Assembly (NCBI GenBank): GCA_036388555.1
Contig: DASVRP010000014.1
Location: forward strand, 3,363 to 67,362
DNA length: 64,000 bases
Direction of reading: 5' to 3'
DNA from: UBA4665 sp036388555
GTDB taxonomy: Bacteria; Patescibacteriota; Saccharimonadia; Saccharimonadales; UBA4665
Positions 24,474 through 33,451 of this stretch are shown piece by piece. Made by a program: the position numbers and the translations under genes. The notes under the pieces were generated by a model. It searched no databases, had not been told where the DNA came from, and was given only the letters and a program-made list of their open reading frames with translations. Position 1 is the first letter of the stretch. The number at the start of each line of letters is the position of its first letter.

Positions 24474-25520
24474 ATGGCAGAAGTAAAAGCACGGGCGGCA
24501 TTCGGGCCTACTGAGAAGTTCAAGGTGACGACCATAGAGCGGCGGGACGTCGGGCCGAAGGACGTGCTGATTGAGATCAAATATGCCGGCATCTGCCATT
24601 CCGATATCCACACGGCGCGCGAGGAATGGGGCGAGATCGAATTCCCGATCGTACCCGGCCATGAGATCGCTGGTATCGTCACGGAAGTCGGCTCCGAAGT
24701 CACGAAGCACACTGCCGGTGACCGTGTCGGTGTCGGCTGCATGGTTGATTCCTGCCGGACCTGCGCCAACTGCAAGAAGGGCGACGAACAGTACTGTCTG
24801 AAGGGCAACACACCGACCTATAACGGCGTGAATAGCTACGGTACCGGCGAGCGCACCCAGGGCGGCTATTCGACCCATATCGTCGTGACCGAAGATTTCG
24901 TGCTGAAGATTCCGGAGGGTATCGCGCTTGAGAACGCTGCGCCACTGCTCTGTGCCGGCATCACGCTCTACTCGCCGCTCCGCCACTGGCAGGCCGGGCC
25001 GGGCAAGAAAGTCGCCATCGTCGGGCTGGGCGGTCTCGGCCACATGGGCGTCAAACTGGCGCACGCCATGGGCGCCGAAGTCACCGTCCTGTCCCGGTCA
25101 CTCAGCAAACAGGAGGATGGCAAGAAGCTTGGCGCTGACCATTACTACGCCACCGAGGACGATGAGACGTTTGAGAAACTGGCGAACACCTTTGACCTCA
25201 TCATCAACACGGTCAGCGCCCAGATAGACCTCGACCGTTTCCTGTCGCTGCTGGCTGTCGACGGTTCACTGGTCAATGTCGGGGCACCGCCCGAACCGCT
25301 GTCAGTCAAGGTCTTCAGCCTGATCATGGGCCGCCGGTCATTCGCCGGTTCGCTGATCGGCGGCATCCGCGAAACCCAGGAAATGCTCGACTTCTGCGCT
25401 GAGCACGGGCTTGGCTCGGAGATTGAGATGATCAAAGCTGATGAGATAGACGAAGCCTACGAAAGAGTTATGAAGTCTGACGTGCGTTACCGGTTCGTGA
25501 TTGATACAGCTACTATTTAA
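24474..25520 (+). CDS. Zinc-dependent alcohol dehydrogenase (cinnamyl/YahK type)
   Basis: 348 residues from the ATG at 24474, fixed by AAGGAGGG 5 nt upstream; an earlier ATG at 24432 lies before the ribosome site. Catalytic zinc Cys in GICHSDIHTAREEWG, GHEIAG, four structural-zinc Cys in DSCRTCANCKKGDEQYC, and the NAD(P) loop GLGGLGHMGVKLAHAMGA. It reduces aldehydes or oxidises alcohols with NADP(H), judged by subfamily likeness. Its stop overlaps the convergent MazG-like gene by 4 nt. Confidence 0.88.
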   Translation: MAEVKARAAFGPTEKFKVTTIERRDVGPKDVLIEIKYAGICHSDIHTAREEWGEIEFPIVPGHEIAGIVTEVGSEVTKHTAGDRVGVGCMVDSCRTCANCKKGDEQYCLKGNTPTYNGVNSYGTGERTQGGYSTHIVVTEDFVLKIPEGIALENAAPLLCAGITLYSPLRHWQAGPGKKVAIVGLGGLGHMGVKLAHAMGAEVTVLSRSLSKQEDGKKLGADHYYATEDDETFEKLANTFDLIINTVSAQIDLDRFLSLLAVDGSLVNVGAPPEPLSVKVFSLIMGRRSFAGSLIGGIRETQEMLDFCAEHGLGSEIEMIKADEIDEAYERVMKSDVRYRFVIDTATI

Positions 25521-26359
25521 TCCGGTAAAGGCGCTTCGAGCAGATTACGCGTAGTGTTGTCCGACAGGCTTATCCGTACCCGTTGCTTATCTTGGCGACG
25601 TGACCGTTCGGGGTCGGCGCCGTTCTCCAGGGCGCCTGCTGCCTGTCGTCGTTCGCGCTTCCGGATGCTGCTGACCGCCGCCGCTTCCAGTGAGCTGTTG
25701 AAACGGTTCTGCAGGACGATTGACAGTCCGCCGAGGGCGAGTCCGGCGGCAGCCAGGAATTCTTCTTCACTGCCGGATTCGGGAGACATATACAGGCCCA
25801 GCGTACTATGCAGCCGTTCAAGTGCGTACCTTCCGTCCGGAATAAGTTTTAGCGGGCCTTTGGCGTACGCCGGTTCGCGTAGCAGGATGTGCATGCCATC
25901 TTCGAACGGCGCGAAGTCCCATTGTTTCCAGGTATGATAATTCGGCCGGTAACCGCTAGGGACGCGGTCGTCCATCCGGTCTTGTAATAGGTCGTCGAGC
26001 TGGCCGAACGTTCCGTTGTCTTCAATCGGGAAGTGTCCTGTGTACCTGGCGACGGCCTCACTGGCTATATCACGTAGCGCAATGTTGCGGAGCATCCCGC
26101 CGGCAGTGATGAAATACAGGATGTCGCCGGCTTCGGACACTTTGTCGCGTTCTAGCTTCCGGGCGATATCTTTGGGAATATCAAGGCCCCAGAGCGTAGA
26201 GGTCAGTTCTACGGGATGAGCTTCGTCGGTAAGCAGCTCTCCGACTTCCTCGTTGTAGCCGTAAAAGATGATGTCAGCCTGCTCGTGCTCCGACTTATCG
26301 AGATAATATGCCGTCGTCCAGGCATGGTATGCATAGTCGTCGAAAGTCAGCTCGCTCAT
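25517..26359 (-). CDS. MazG-like nucleotide pyrophosphohydrolase
   Basis: 280 residues. The first ~115 form an all-helical MazG-like domain with the metal-binding pairs GYNEEVGELL and KVSEAGDILYFI. The remaining 165 residues are unrecognised, with a basic region (SIRKRERRQAAG). Such enzymes hydrolyse (d)NTPs to NMPs, removing abnormal nucleotides or lowering stress alarmones. Fits the nucleotide-sanitising theme of this region. Confidence 0.7.
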   Translation of the reverse strand: MSELTFDDYAYHAWTTAYYLDKSEHEQADIIFYGYNEEVGELLTDEAHPVELTSTLWGLDIPKDIARKLERDKVSEAGDILYFITAGGMLRNIALRDIASEAVARYTGHFPIEDNGTFGQLDDLLQDRMDDRVPSGYRPNYHTWKQWDFAPFEDGMHILLREPAYAKGPLKLIPDGRYALERLHSTLGLYMSPESGSEEEFLAAAGLALGGLSIVLQNRFNSSLEAAAVSSIRKRERRQAAGALENGADPERSRRQDKQRVRISLSDNTTRNLLEAPLPD

Positions 26360-26471
26360 TGCTATACATTAAACAATATTTGCGGCAGATAGCCATGACC
26401 CCAAAGCATGATATCCAATATCTTGCTCTTTTGTTTCTTCTTCTCGATACTATTGATAGTAGGAGATGAAG

Positions 26472-27041
26472 ATGATTGATCTCATATTTGCGACCACTAA
26501 CGAGTACAAACTGAAAATTGCGAATAGAGCGTTAAGGGATTACGAGGTTACTCTAACAAGTTTGCCAGAATTAAAGACTGACATCTTAGAAATCCAATCT
26601 GATAGCCAGGAAGAAGTGGCTGTAGATAAAGCTGGAAAGTATTTCAACATTTTGAAGAGACCGCTCGTCTCGATGGATTCCGGCCTTTTTATAGAAGGAT
26701 TGAACGGCTTCCCGGGTGTGTATACGAAATACATCCTAGATACTTTAGGCCTTGATGGAATTATGCATCTGATGAAATATGCAGATACTAGAAAAGCCTA
26801 TACGCAACGTACTGTTGCTTTCATAGATGGCAATAGTATAAAGACATTCGTTTCTCGCTGTGACGGTACGTTGCTGCCACAAAAGAGAGATGAAAATCAG
26901 CTAGGTTATGACTCTGTATTCCTAGTCGACGGGACATCAAAAACACTTTCTGAAATGAGTGACAACGAAAGGGGGGAAGCACTGGGCGAATCATGGCGCC
27001 AACTTGGGACATGGCTGCAAAAGGAATACTCTGGCGGATAG
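26472..27041 (+). CDS. HAM1/RdgB-like NTP pyrophosphatase, second paralogue
   Basis: 189 residues from the ATG at 26472; AGGAG at 26461-26465 directly touches an earlier ATG (26466) and is correctly spaced only for 26472. LIFATTNEYKLKIANRAL, PLVSMDSGLFIEGLNGFPGVYTKYI, then LGYDSVFLVDGTSKTLSEMS and NERGEALGESWRQL, which match the canonical YDPxFxxxxxxxTxAEM...KxxxSHRxxA region better than the paralogue at 23301. Hydrolyses non-canonical purine NTPs. Confidence 0.85.
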   Translation: MIDLIFATTNEYKLKIANRALRDYEVTLTSLPELKTDILEIQSDSQEEVAVDKAGKYFNILKRPLVSMDSGLFIEGLNGFPGVYTKYILDTLGLDGIMHLMKYADTRKAYTQRTVAFIDGNSIKTFVSRCDGTLLPQKRDENQLGYDSVFLVDGTSKTLSEMSDNERGEALGESWRQLGTWLQKEYSGG

Positions 27042-27087
27042 CCACAACCCTTTATTATTTAAAGCATTTAAATTATGCTGTAGTTAT

Positions 27088-27810
27088 ATGGCTGCGCAAG
27101 ACACGATAGATATGGTAGACAAGGGTACGCCGATCGTCGAAGTGAAGAATCTGGTCAAGACATACGGCAAAGGTGACGCCGCCTTTACGGCGCTTGGCGG
27201 GGTCGACCTGACGATCCGGCAGGGCGAAGTCGTCGCCATCATCGGTAAGAGCGGTTCCGGCAAGTCAACGTTGATGCACCTGCTGGCACTGTTGGACCAG
27301 CCCACTTCGGGCGAGATCCGCATCAATGGCAACGATACTGCCGGCCTCAAACGCCGTGAAATCGATACGCTGCGCAACACTGACTTCGGATTCGTCTTCC
27401 AGCAGTTCTTCCTGAATGCCGATGAAAGTGTGCTGAACAATGTCATCCTTCCACTGAAGATCGCTGGCGTGCCGTCGTCGGAGCGGAAGCAGCGGGGACT
27501 TGAAGTGCTTAAGGCTGTCGAGCTGGAAGACAAAGCCGACAACAAGGCGGTCGACCTCAGCGGCGGCCAGAAGCAGCGTGTGGCGATCGCCCGGGCGCTT
27601 ATCAATAAGCCGAAGGTCATATTCGCCGACGAGCCGACCGGAAACCTCGATACCGCCACCGGCGACAAGATTGAAGATTTGCTATTCTCGCTAAACCAGG
27701 AGCAGGGAATCACGGTCATCTTCGTGACGCACGATCCAGAACTAGCGCAGCGCTGCCAGCGGCAGATCATGATCAAGGACGGCCATATCGAGGGAGCGAC
27801 AAAGTCATGA
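27088..27810 (+). CDS. ABC transporter ATPase, MacB/LolD type
   Basis: 240 residues from the ATG at 27088. TATGCT (27074-27079) lies 8 nt upstream, so starts further up would be inside the promoter or the HAM1 gene. Walker A GKSGSGKST, Q-loop FVFQQFF, signature LSGGQKQRVAIARAL, Walker B VIFADEPTGNLD, H-loop FVTHD. Partner of the FtsX-fold permease with which it overlaps by 4 nt. Powers export of a peptide, lipid or antibiotic. Confidence 0.92.
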   Translation: MAAQDTIDMVDKGTPIVEVKNLVKTYGKGDAAFTALGGVDLTIRQGEVVAIIGKSGSGKSTLMHLLALLDQPTSGEIRINGNDTAGLKRREIDTLRNTDFGFVFQQFFLNADESVLNNVILPLKIAGVPSSERKQRGLEVLKAVELEDKADNKAVDLSGGQKQRVAIARALINKPKVIFADEPTGNLDTATGDKIEDLLFSLNQEQGITVIFVTHDPELAQRCQRQIMIKDGHIEGATKS

Positions 27811-29090
27811 AACTACTGGACATCATCCGCTCGTCTAATGCCAACCTCCGCAAGAGTAAGCTGCGGACATTCCTGACGGCATCGGCCATATTCATGGGTG
27901 CACTGACGCTGATGCTGACGACAGCGGTCGGTTTCGGCATCAAGGAATATGTCGATGCCCAGGTCGGCAGCGTCGGTGCCAAGGACAAGATGATCATCCA
28001 GGCCGCCCAGGAAGCCGGAAACCCGCTCGGTACCGAACCGAAAGAGTATGACGAGACCAGGCGGATCGACGCCTCAGCCGGCTATGCTATGTCCTTCCTG
28101 CGCGACAACGACCTCGAAAAGATCCGCCGTGAGAAGGGCATAGTAGATGTCGAACCGTACTATACGATCTCCCCGAATTATGTGACGACTGGCGGCAAGA
28201 AGTATATCACGACCGTCAGCCAGGGCGTCGACGGACTCAACCAGCAGATGAAGGCCGGCCGGATGGTGCAGGAAGATTCCAAGGGTCATGAAGTGACCTT
28301 GCCGCCCAGCTACCGCTCGATACTAGGGTTCAGCTCCGATGAGGCAGCGATCGGCCAGCAGGTAACCTTCGCCTTTACCGATATCTTGGGCCGGCAGTTC
28401 ACGCAGCAGGCGACGGTCGTCGGTGTACAGGAGAAGACCTTGATAAATGGGAACAATCTGACTGGCAACAAGAGCTTCTTCAAGGAAACATTCGAGCGTA
28501 ACTATGCCGCATTGCCGGCCGACCAGCGCAAGCAATATTTCGCGGCAGTCGCGACCTACGACACGTCGATAAGCAAGGAAGACCGCCAGGCTTTACAGAA
28601 GCGCCTGAAGGATCAGAAGTATAACGCCCAGACACTGGAGGACCAGCTTGGCGTCGTCAACCAGGTGATTAACGGCGTCATCGCTTCGCTGAGCGTCTTC
28701 GGCGTCATCACGCTGTTGGCTGCGACGTTCGGCATCGTCAATACATTGTTCATGGCAGTCAAGGAGCGCACCCGCGAAATCGGCCTGATGAAAGCCCTCG
28801 GTATGAGCCGGAGCAAGATATTCATGCTGTTCAGCCTCGAGGCAGTGCTGATCGGGTTCTGGGGCAGCGCTATAGCACTGCTGGTCGCAAATATCCTTGG
28901 ACGCATCGGCAACAACCTGGCGACCAAGACGATTTTCAAGGATTTCGAAGGCCTGCAGCTGCTGTCATTTCCGGCGGTGCCGATGACGCTGATTATCCTC
29001 GGCATCATGCTTATCGCCTTCCTGGCCGCAACCTTGCCGGCCCGCCGGGCCGCCCGGCTCAACCCTATCGAAGCCCTGCGCTACGAATAG
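27807..29090 (+). CDS. MacB/FtsX-type ABC permease
   Basis: 427 residues: N-terminal membrane helix (LRTFLTASAIFMGALTLMLTT), a ~230-residue extracellular domain of the MacB_PCD kind, and three C-terminal helices with the family motif AVKERTREIGLMKALGMSR after TFGIVNTLFM and a final LPARRAARLNPIEALRYE. No TolC-like or membrane-fusion partner is nearby, consistent with a single-membrane cell. Confidence 0.9.
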   Translation: MKLLDIIRSSNANLRKSKLRTFLTASAIFMGALTLMLTTAVGFGIKEYVDAQVGSVGAKDKMIIQAAQEAGNPLGTEPKEYDETRRIDASAGYAMSFLRDNDLEKIRREKGIVDVEPYYTISPNYVTTGGKKYITTVSQGVDGLNQQMKAGRMVQEDSKGHEVTLPPSYRSILGFSSDEAAIGQQVTFAFTDILGRQFTQQATVVGVQEKTLINGNNLTGNKSFFKETFERNYAALPADQRKQYFAAVATYDTSISKEDRQALQKRLKDQKYNAQTLEDQLGVVNQVINGVIASLSVFGVITLLAATFGIVNTLFMAVKERTREIGLMKALGMSRSKIFMLFSLEAVLIGFWGSAIALLVANILGRIGNNLATKTIFKDFEGLQLLSFPAVPMTLIILGIMLIAFLAATLPARRAARLNPIEALRYE

Positions 29091-29166
29091 TACATATCGC
29101 TTCATCGTGCACAAGGATACCCGGAAGTGGTATCATAGGCAGGAACCTTAAGGAACGAGGATAGCG

Positions 29167-30069
29167 ATGAAAAAGACGTATATCGGAGTATTTGTTGCTC
29201 TCCTGGTTATATACATCATCCTGGCATTCGCGTTGCCGGGTGATCCGGGCGTGCTGAAAAAGTACGGGCTTTCGACTGTCGGCTCCCGGTTGCTTAACCT
29301 GACGATCGTGCTACCGATCGCTGCCATCTACCTTGCTGGGCTGTATAGTTTCATACGCATCCGGGACTACGCCGACAAAATCAGCAAGACAAAAGAAGGT
29401 CCAGCCTTCGATACGCTGGCCAAGGGCGTCATGGTGCTGGCCTACAGCCTGCCCATCAATTCCATCATCAGTTCGTATGCGTCGTATGTCCGGCATGCCA
29501 ATCCGGGGTTGCTGCCGGAAATCACGGTCGTCCGTCAATATCTTGCATTGATTTTGGCATTCACCGCCATCGTCCTGATCGCCCGGGGCGTGCGCGGACT
29601 GTATGACACGCTCGGCGCAAGGACGGTGCGCGGCCAGTCATTCCTGGACCTGGTGGGCCCCGTCGTCCTGGCGAGCGTGTATACCTGGCTCGTCGTGTCG
29701 CACTACAATTCGGAACCCGGGACTGCGCCATACTATCTTCCGATCGGGCTCGTCATCCTGACAATCGCTATCCCCTATATCTATGCATGGTGCGTAGGCG
29801 CCAGGGCGGCGCTGCAGTTGCGCCGCTACCGCGAAGGCGTGAAAGGTTCGATATACAAACGGTCGATCAACAACATCGCCAAAGGCATAGCCGTGGTTAT
29901 TGTAATCTCGATAATGCTGCAGGTGCTGACGACGCTATCCGGTCTCCTTAACAGGCTGGAACTCACCCCGCTGCTGGCAGTCATTTACGTCCTCATAGCT
30001 TTCTATGTCGTCGGTTATGGCCTGATCGCCCGTGGCGCCAAGCAGCTTAGACTGATTGAGGAAGCCTGA
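29167..30069 (+). CDS. Hypothetical polytopic membrane protein
   Basis: 300 residues with about seven or eight membrane helices (VFVALLVIYIILAFALP; LTIVLPIAAIYLAGLYSFI; YLALILAFTAIVLIARG; LVILTIAIPYIYAWCV; AVVIVISIMLQVLTTLSG; LLAVIYVLIAFYVVGYGLI). No family recognised. It is followed 2 bp later by a small gene and then a histidine kinase and regulator on the same strand, so it may be the sensor or target of that system. Confidence 0.75.
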   Translation: MKKTYIGVFVALLVIYIILAFALPGDPGVLKKYGLSTVGSRLLNLTIVLPIAAIYLAGLYSFIRIRDYADKISKTKEGPAFDTLAKGVMVLAYSLPINSIISSYASYVRHANPGLLPEITVVRQYLALILAFTAIVLIARGVRGLYDTLGARTVRGQSFLDLVGPVVLASVYTWLVVSHYNSEPGTAPYYLPIGLVILTIAIPYIYAWCVGARAALQLRRYREGVKGSIYKRSINNIAKGIAVVIVISIMLQVLTTLSGLLNRLELTPLLAVIYVLIAFYVVGYGLIARGAKQLRLIEEA

Positions 30070-30071
30070 CC

Positions 30072-30326
30072 ATGCCGACGACTACTGATTCCCTCTATGA
30101 TAAGACTGTCCAGGTGACCGAGGAATTTCTCGGCCCGGCCGGCGAGCGTTTCATCCGCCGGCAGATAACGACGCACCTGAACATCCCTCCCGAAGACCTG
30201 GATACCGGCAACCTGTCCAAACTGATCGAATGGTCAAGTATCGCCTTCGCACTCATGACAAATAACGCCAAAGACATCGATTCGTTCAAGCAGGAATTGA
30301 AGTCGCTGGCGAAACAGGGCGAATAA
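30072..30326 (+). CDS. Small hypothetical protein in signalling operon
   Basis: 84 residues, acidic and helical (VTEEFLGPAGERFIRRQITTHL), no motif recognised. Two bp after the membrane-protein gene and 7 bp before the histidine kinase, with GAGGA 10 nt before the ATG, so clearly part of this operon. Confidence 0.7.
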   Translation: MPTTTDSLYDKTVQVTEEFLGPAGERFIRRQITTHLNIPPEDLDTGNLSKLIEWSSIAFALMTNNAKDIDSFKQELKSLAKQGE

Positions 30327-30333
30327 GCGGCAG

Positions 30334-31464
30334 ATGGCTACCAAAAGCACTGTACGGTCAAAGTTTCCCCGCAAGAGTGCATTAAATGACCATGCCAGCG
30401 CCGTCTCGGACGTATTGTTCCTGAGCATCGGCGAGGGCGCGATCGTCATAGATGAGCGCGGCAACATCTCCCGCGTCAATAAGATCGCATCGGAGATGCT
30501 CGGATTCACGGCCGAAGAGCTGATCGGCAAATGGTATCCGGATACCGTCATAGCAGAGGACGAGCATGGCACACCCATACCAAATGCCGACCGGCCGATA
30601 ACCGAAGTATTCTTCAGCGGGCAGCCGGTGTTCAAACGGGTATACTACCGCCGCAAAGACGGCAGCAAAGTACCGGTCGCCTTGACGGTCTCGCCGGTAA
30701 TACTTGACGACAAACCAGTCGGTGCGATCGAGATATTCCGTGATATCACCGACGAGCTGCAGCTGGAGCACGCCAAGGACGAATTCATATCAATCGCCTC
30801 GCACCAGCTGCGCACGCCGGCGACGGTGGTCAAGCAGTATCTCGGCATGATCCTGGAAGGTTTCGTGGTTGATGAGGATAAACGTATGGAGATGCTGCAG
30901 GTCGCATACACACATAACAACAATCAGCTTGATATCATCAACGACTTGCTCAAAGTCGCCCAGCTTGATGCTAATAAATTGTCGACTGCTGCCCAACAGA
31001 CAGATTTGGTTGAGCTGCTCGAGAAAATCGTCCTCAGCCAGCAGCCGGAATTCAATAAGCGGCAGATCGGCCTCCAGCTGACGGCTGCTGTCCGGCCGGC
31101 GGAAGTCTATACCGACCCGCTGCATCTGCAGATGGTTTTTGAGAACCTTATCAGCAATGCGAACAAGTACAGCCAGCCGGGCGGCAATGTCAGGATAGCT
31201 GTCGCCGACGGCGGCGATTCGGTCGTCGTGCACGTCAGCGACCAGGGTATCGGTATCGATGCAAAGGATATTCCGCGGCTGTTCAACAAGTTCTCGCGGA
31301 TTGAAAACATCAACTCCACGGCCAGTGGTACCGGCCTCGGGCTGTATTGGGCGAAGAAACTTGTCGAACTGTATGACGGCAGGATATCAGTCTCGTCCGT
31401 ATTGCACCAAGGCTCGACCTTCACCGTCTGCCTGCCGAAGGAGAGATCGGAGTCGTGCACATGA
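30334..31464 (+). CDS. Soluble PAS-domain sensor histidine kinase
   Basis: 376 residues, no membrane helix. PAS with PAC ~25-145 (ERGNISRVNKIASEMLGFTA; FRDITDELQLEHAKDEF). HisKA with phospho-His157 in ASHQLRTPATVVKQYLG. HATPase: N-box NLISNANKYS, G1 VSDQGIGIDAKDI, F-box LFNKFSRIEN, G2 GTGLGLYWAKKL. Phosphorylates the response regulator whose ATG overlaps its stop by 4 nt. The input is cytoplasmic, perhaps redox, light or a ligand. Confidence 0.9.
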   Translation: MATKSTVRSKFPRKSALNDHASAVSDVLFLSIGEGAIVIDERGNISRVNKIASEMLGFTAEELIGKWYPDTVIAEDEHGTPIPNADRPITEVFFSGQPVFKRVYYRRKDGSKVPVALTVSPVILDDKPVGAIEIFRDITDELQLEHAKDEFISIASHQLRTPATVVKQYLGMILEGFVVDEDKRMEMLQVAYTHNNNQLDIINDLLKVAQLDANKLSTAAQQTDLVELLEKIVLSQQPEFNKRQIGLQLTAAVRPAEVYTDPLHLQMVFENLISNANKYSQPGGNVRIAVADGGDSVVVHVSDQGIGIDAKDIPRLFNKFSRIENINSTASGTGLGLYWAKKLVELYDGRISVSSVLHQGSTFTVCLPKERSESCT

Positions 31465-31844
31465 GCCTACCAGCTAGAAAGCTGATGATCGTCGAAGACG
31501 AAGCGGCCCTGCGCGAAGTTTACTGTATGCTGTTCCGGGCGAATAAGTTCGATGTGTACGAGGCTGCCAACGGCCAGATCGCGCTGGATATGATGGCGGA
31601 AACCGTGCCTGACATCATCGTCCTTGACGCTCTGATGCCGGTGATGGGCGGTATCGAATTCCTTCGCGCCGCCAAACTGAAGCAGAAATACCCTGGCACC
31701 TGCGTGCTGATGCTGACCAACCTATCCGACGCTAAGACCATTGAGCTGAGCCAGCAGCTCGGCGCGCACCGCTACATGCTTAAGGCCAGCGCTTCTCCGG
31801 CCGACCTGATCGCTGCCGTCAATGAGCTCCGGGCCGCCGGTTGA
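31461..31844 (+). CDS. Single-domain response regulator
   Basis: 127 residues from the ATG at 31461 (ATGA overlap with the kinase; a GTG six bases earlier is less likely). Acidic pair LMIVEDEAAL, phospho-Asp in IIVLDALMPVMGG, Thr in VLMLTNLSD, Lys in RYMLKASASP. It has no output domain, so it acts through protein contact or as a phosphate relay. Confidence 0.88.
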   Translation: MSLPARKLMIVEDEAALREVYCMLFRANKFDVYEAANGQIALDMMAETVPDIIVLDALMPVMGGIEFLRAAKLKQKYPGTCVLMLTNLSDAKTIELSQQLGAHRYMLKASASPADLIAAVNELRAAG

Positions 31845-31932
31845 CCGGAATAATAGGTTATGCTTGCCACACGTGATACAGTGAGGCAAGAAGTCAAAAC
31901 ATAAAAATAGAAGCAGAAAGAGAGGTATTACG

Positions 31933-32814
31933 ATGAAATCATCTAAAGTAGCCGCCGTCCTGACAGCACTCGTCGCCGTATTCGCAGTATCTCCGGCGGC
32001 ACAGGCGGCCAGCCAGCCGAACCTCAATTCGGCCACTACCTTCAGCGTACTCTCGAGCAGTTATATCAATACCGCGACCGGAACGACACTGAATGGTGAT
32101 CTTGGGTATTCTACGCCGCCGGCGGTCATGCCGACCGTCTCTGGAGCCACCCATGTGGCCAATGCTGTATATAACCAAGCGGGTATCGACCAGGCGACCG
32201 CCCTTGCCGCCATCAACGGCGAGCCATGTACCTATACCTTCCCGGTTGGCGCTATCGACCTGGCATCCGACACCTCACGCGGCGGCACGACAGGTGAGTT
32301 TACTCCCGGTGTTTATTGTATCGACGGCGCTGCCTCGATCGGTGGTGGCGGGACGATCACCCTGAGCGGCAGCGGCGTGTTTATCTTCCGTTCCACAGGA
32401 GCTTTGAATACTTCCGCCAATTCGAAGATGGTCGCAACCGGTGGAGCTTCCGCCTGTAGCGCGGTCTGGGCCCCGGGGGCGGCAGCCACGCTCGGAGCCA
32501 ACTCGACCTTCATGGGTACCATAATCGACCCGGCTGGCATCACCATCGGCAGTACGGTCGCCTGGACCGGACGCGCCCTGGCCTTTGGCGGTACCGTAAC
32601 CTCTGAGACTGATACGATCAATACGGTTCCGCAGTGCGCGGCGGCTTCAACATCTACAGCGACAGCCGCTGCTGCCGCCAGCATTCCCAAGACCCCCGGC
32701 CTGCCTAACAGCGGACTGGCGACACCCTCAGCCGCAACCCTTCCAGCCTGGAGTATCCCCGCGGCTATCGCCAGTATGCTGACCGGCGCTTTCTTCCTCC
32801 GAAGATTCATCTGA
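31933..32814 (+). CDS. DUF3494 ice-binding-like surface protein with sorting-like C-terminus
   Basis: 293 residues. Signal peptide (SKVAAVLTALVAVFAVSPAAQA). The body is the ice-binding/DUF3494 beta-solenoid: LNSATTFSVLSSSYINTATG, LNGDLGYSTPPAV, FTPGVYCIDGAASIGGGGTI, GSGVFIFRSTGALNTSANS, and IDPAGITIGSTVAWTGRALA. The end is an Ala/Thr-rich linker, LPNSG, a hydrophobic stretch and RRF, the shape of a sortase signal. A sortase gene follows at once. Likely wall-attached adhesin; ice binding is only one known role of the fold. Confidence 0.85.
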   Translation: MKSSKVAAVLTALVAVFAVSPAAQAASQPNLNSATTFSVLSSSYINTATGTTLNGDLGYSTPPAVMPTVSGATHVANAVYNQAGIDQATALAAINGEPCTYTFPVGAIDLASDTSRGGTTGEFTPGVYCIDGAASIGGGGTITLSGSGVFIFRSTGALNTSANSKMVATGGASACSAVWAPGAAATLGANSTFMGTIIDPAGITIGSTVAWTGRALAFGGTVTSETDTINTVPQCAAASTSTATAAAAASIPKTPGLPNSGLATPSAATLPAWSIPAAIASMLTGAFFLRRFI

Positions 32815-33425
32815 GTCACCGCGGCCGGAACGTCCTGGTCTGCCTGCTGCTTGTCGGCGGTCTGGCGACAGGATACATCCTTTGGCAACAGACTACCGGC
32901 GCGAACCGGCCAGCTGCGGAGCCATTGGTGCTGCAGCCCGCGCCGGCGTCTCAATCAGCGAAGCCAGTAGCAGCTGAACCGAACCGCAGCCTGCCTGCCA
33001 GGTTGCGTATTCCGGCCTTGAACGTCGACGCCAAAGTCCTCTACATGGGTACGGCCGCTTCCGGTAATATGGACGTTCCTACCGATGTTGCAGACACAGG
33101 CTGGTACAAACATGGCGCACTGCCGGGCAATACCGGCAGTGCCGTCATCGCCGGGCATGTAAATGGCCGCAGCGGCCAGCCGGGCGTCTTCGTCGGCCTG
33201 ACCAAGCTCAAGCCGGGAGATATGCTGTCGGTCACCGATACGAACGGACTGACGACTGATTTCATCGTCCGGGCCAGCAAGGAATATGGCAGCACCGAGC
33301 AGCCCGACGAGGTCTTCCACAGCTCCGGCGGCGCCCACCTCAACCTTATCACCTGCGTCGGCGAATGGAACAATGCTGAGCGCCAGTATTCGCATCGGCT
33401 GGTCGTCTTTACCGACAGGAAATGA
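32811..33425 (+). CDS. Sortase, probably starting at CTG
   Basis: Catalytic residues: His in VIAGHVNGR, Cys in NLITCVGEWN, Arg in SHRLVVFTDR. Class D/E/F-like in length. The frame upstream of the first conventional start (GTG 32925) encodes a membrane anchor, VLVCLLLVGGLATGYILW, which a sortase needs; no ATG, GTG or TTG precedes it. A CTG at 32811 overlaps the previous TGA stop (CTGA) just as ATGA overlaps do elsewhere here, so I take it as the start. Joins the LPNSG protein to the wall. Confidence 0.8.
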   Translation: MSHRGRNVLVCLLLVGGLATGYILWQQTTGANRPAAEPLVLQPAPASQSAKPVAAEPNRSLPARLRIPALNVDAKVLYMGTAASGNMDVPTDVADTGWYKHGALPGNTGSAVIAGHVNGRSGQPGVFVGLTKLKPGDMLSVTDTNGLTTDFIVRASKEYGSTEQPDEVFHSSGGAHLNLITCVGEWNNAERQYSHRLVVFTDRK

Positions 33426-33451
33426 CCGGCAATGTCTGGTATAGTGGTCGT

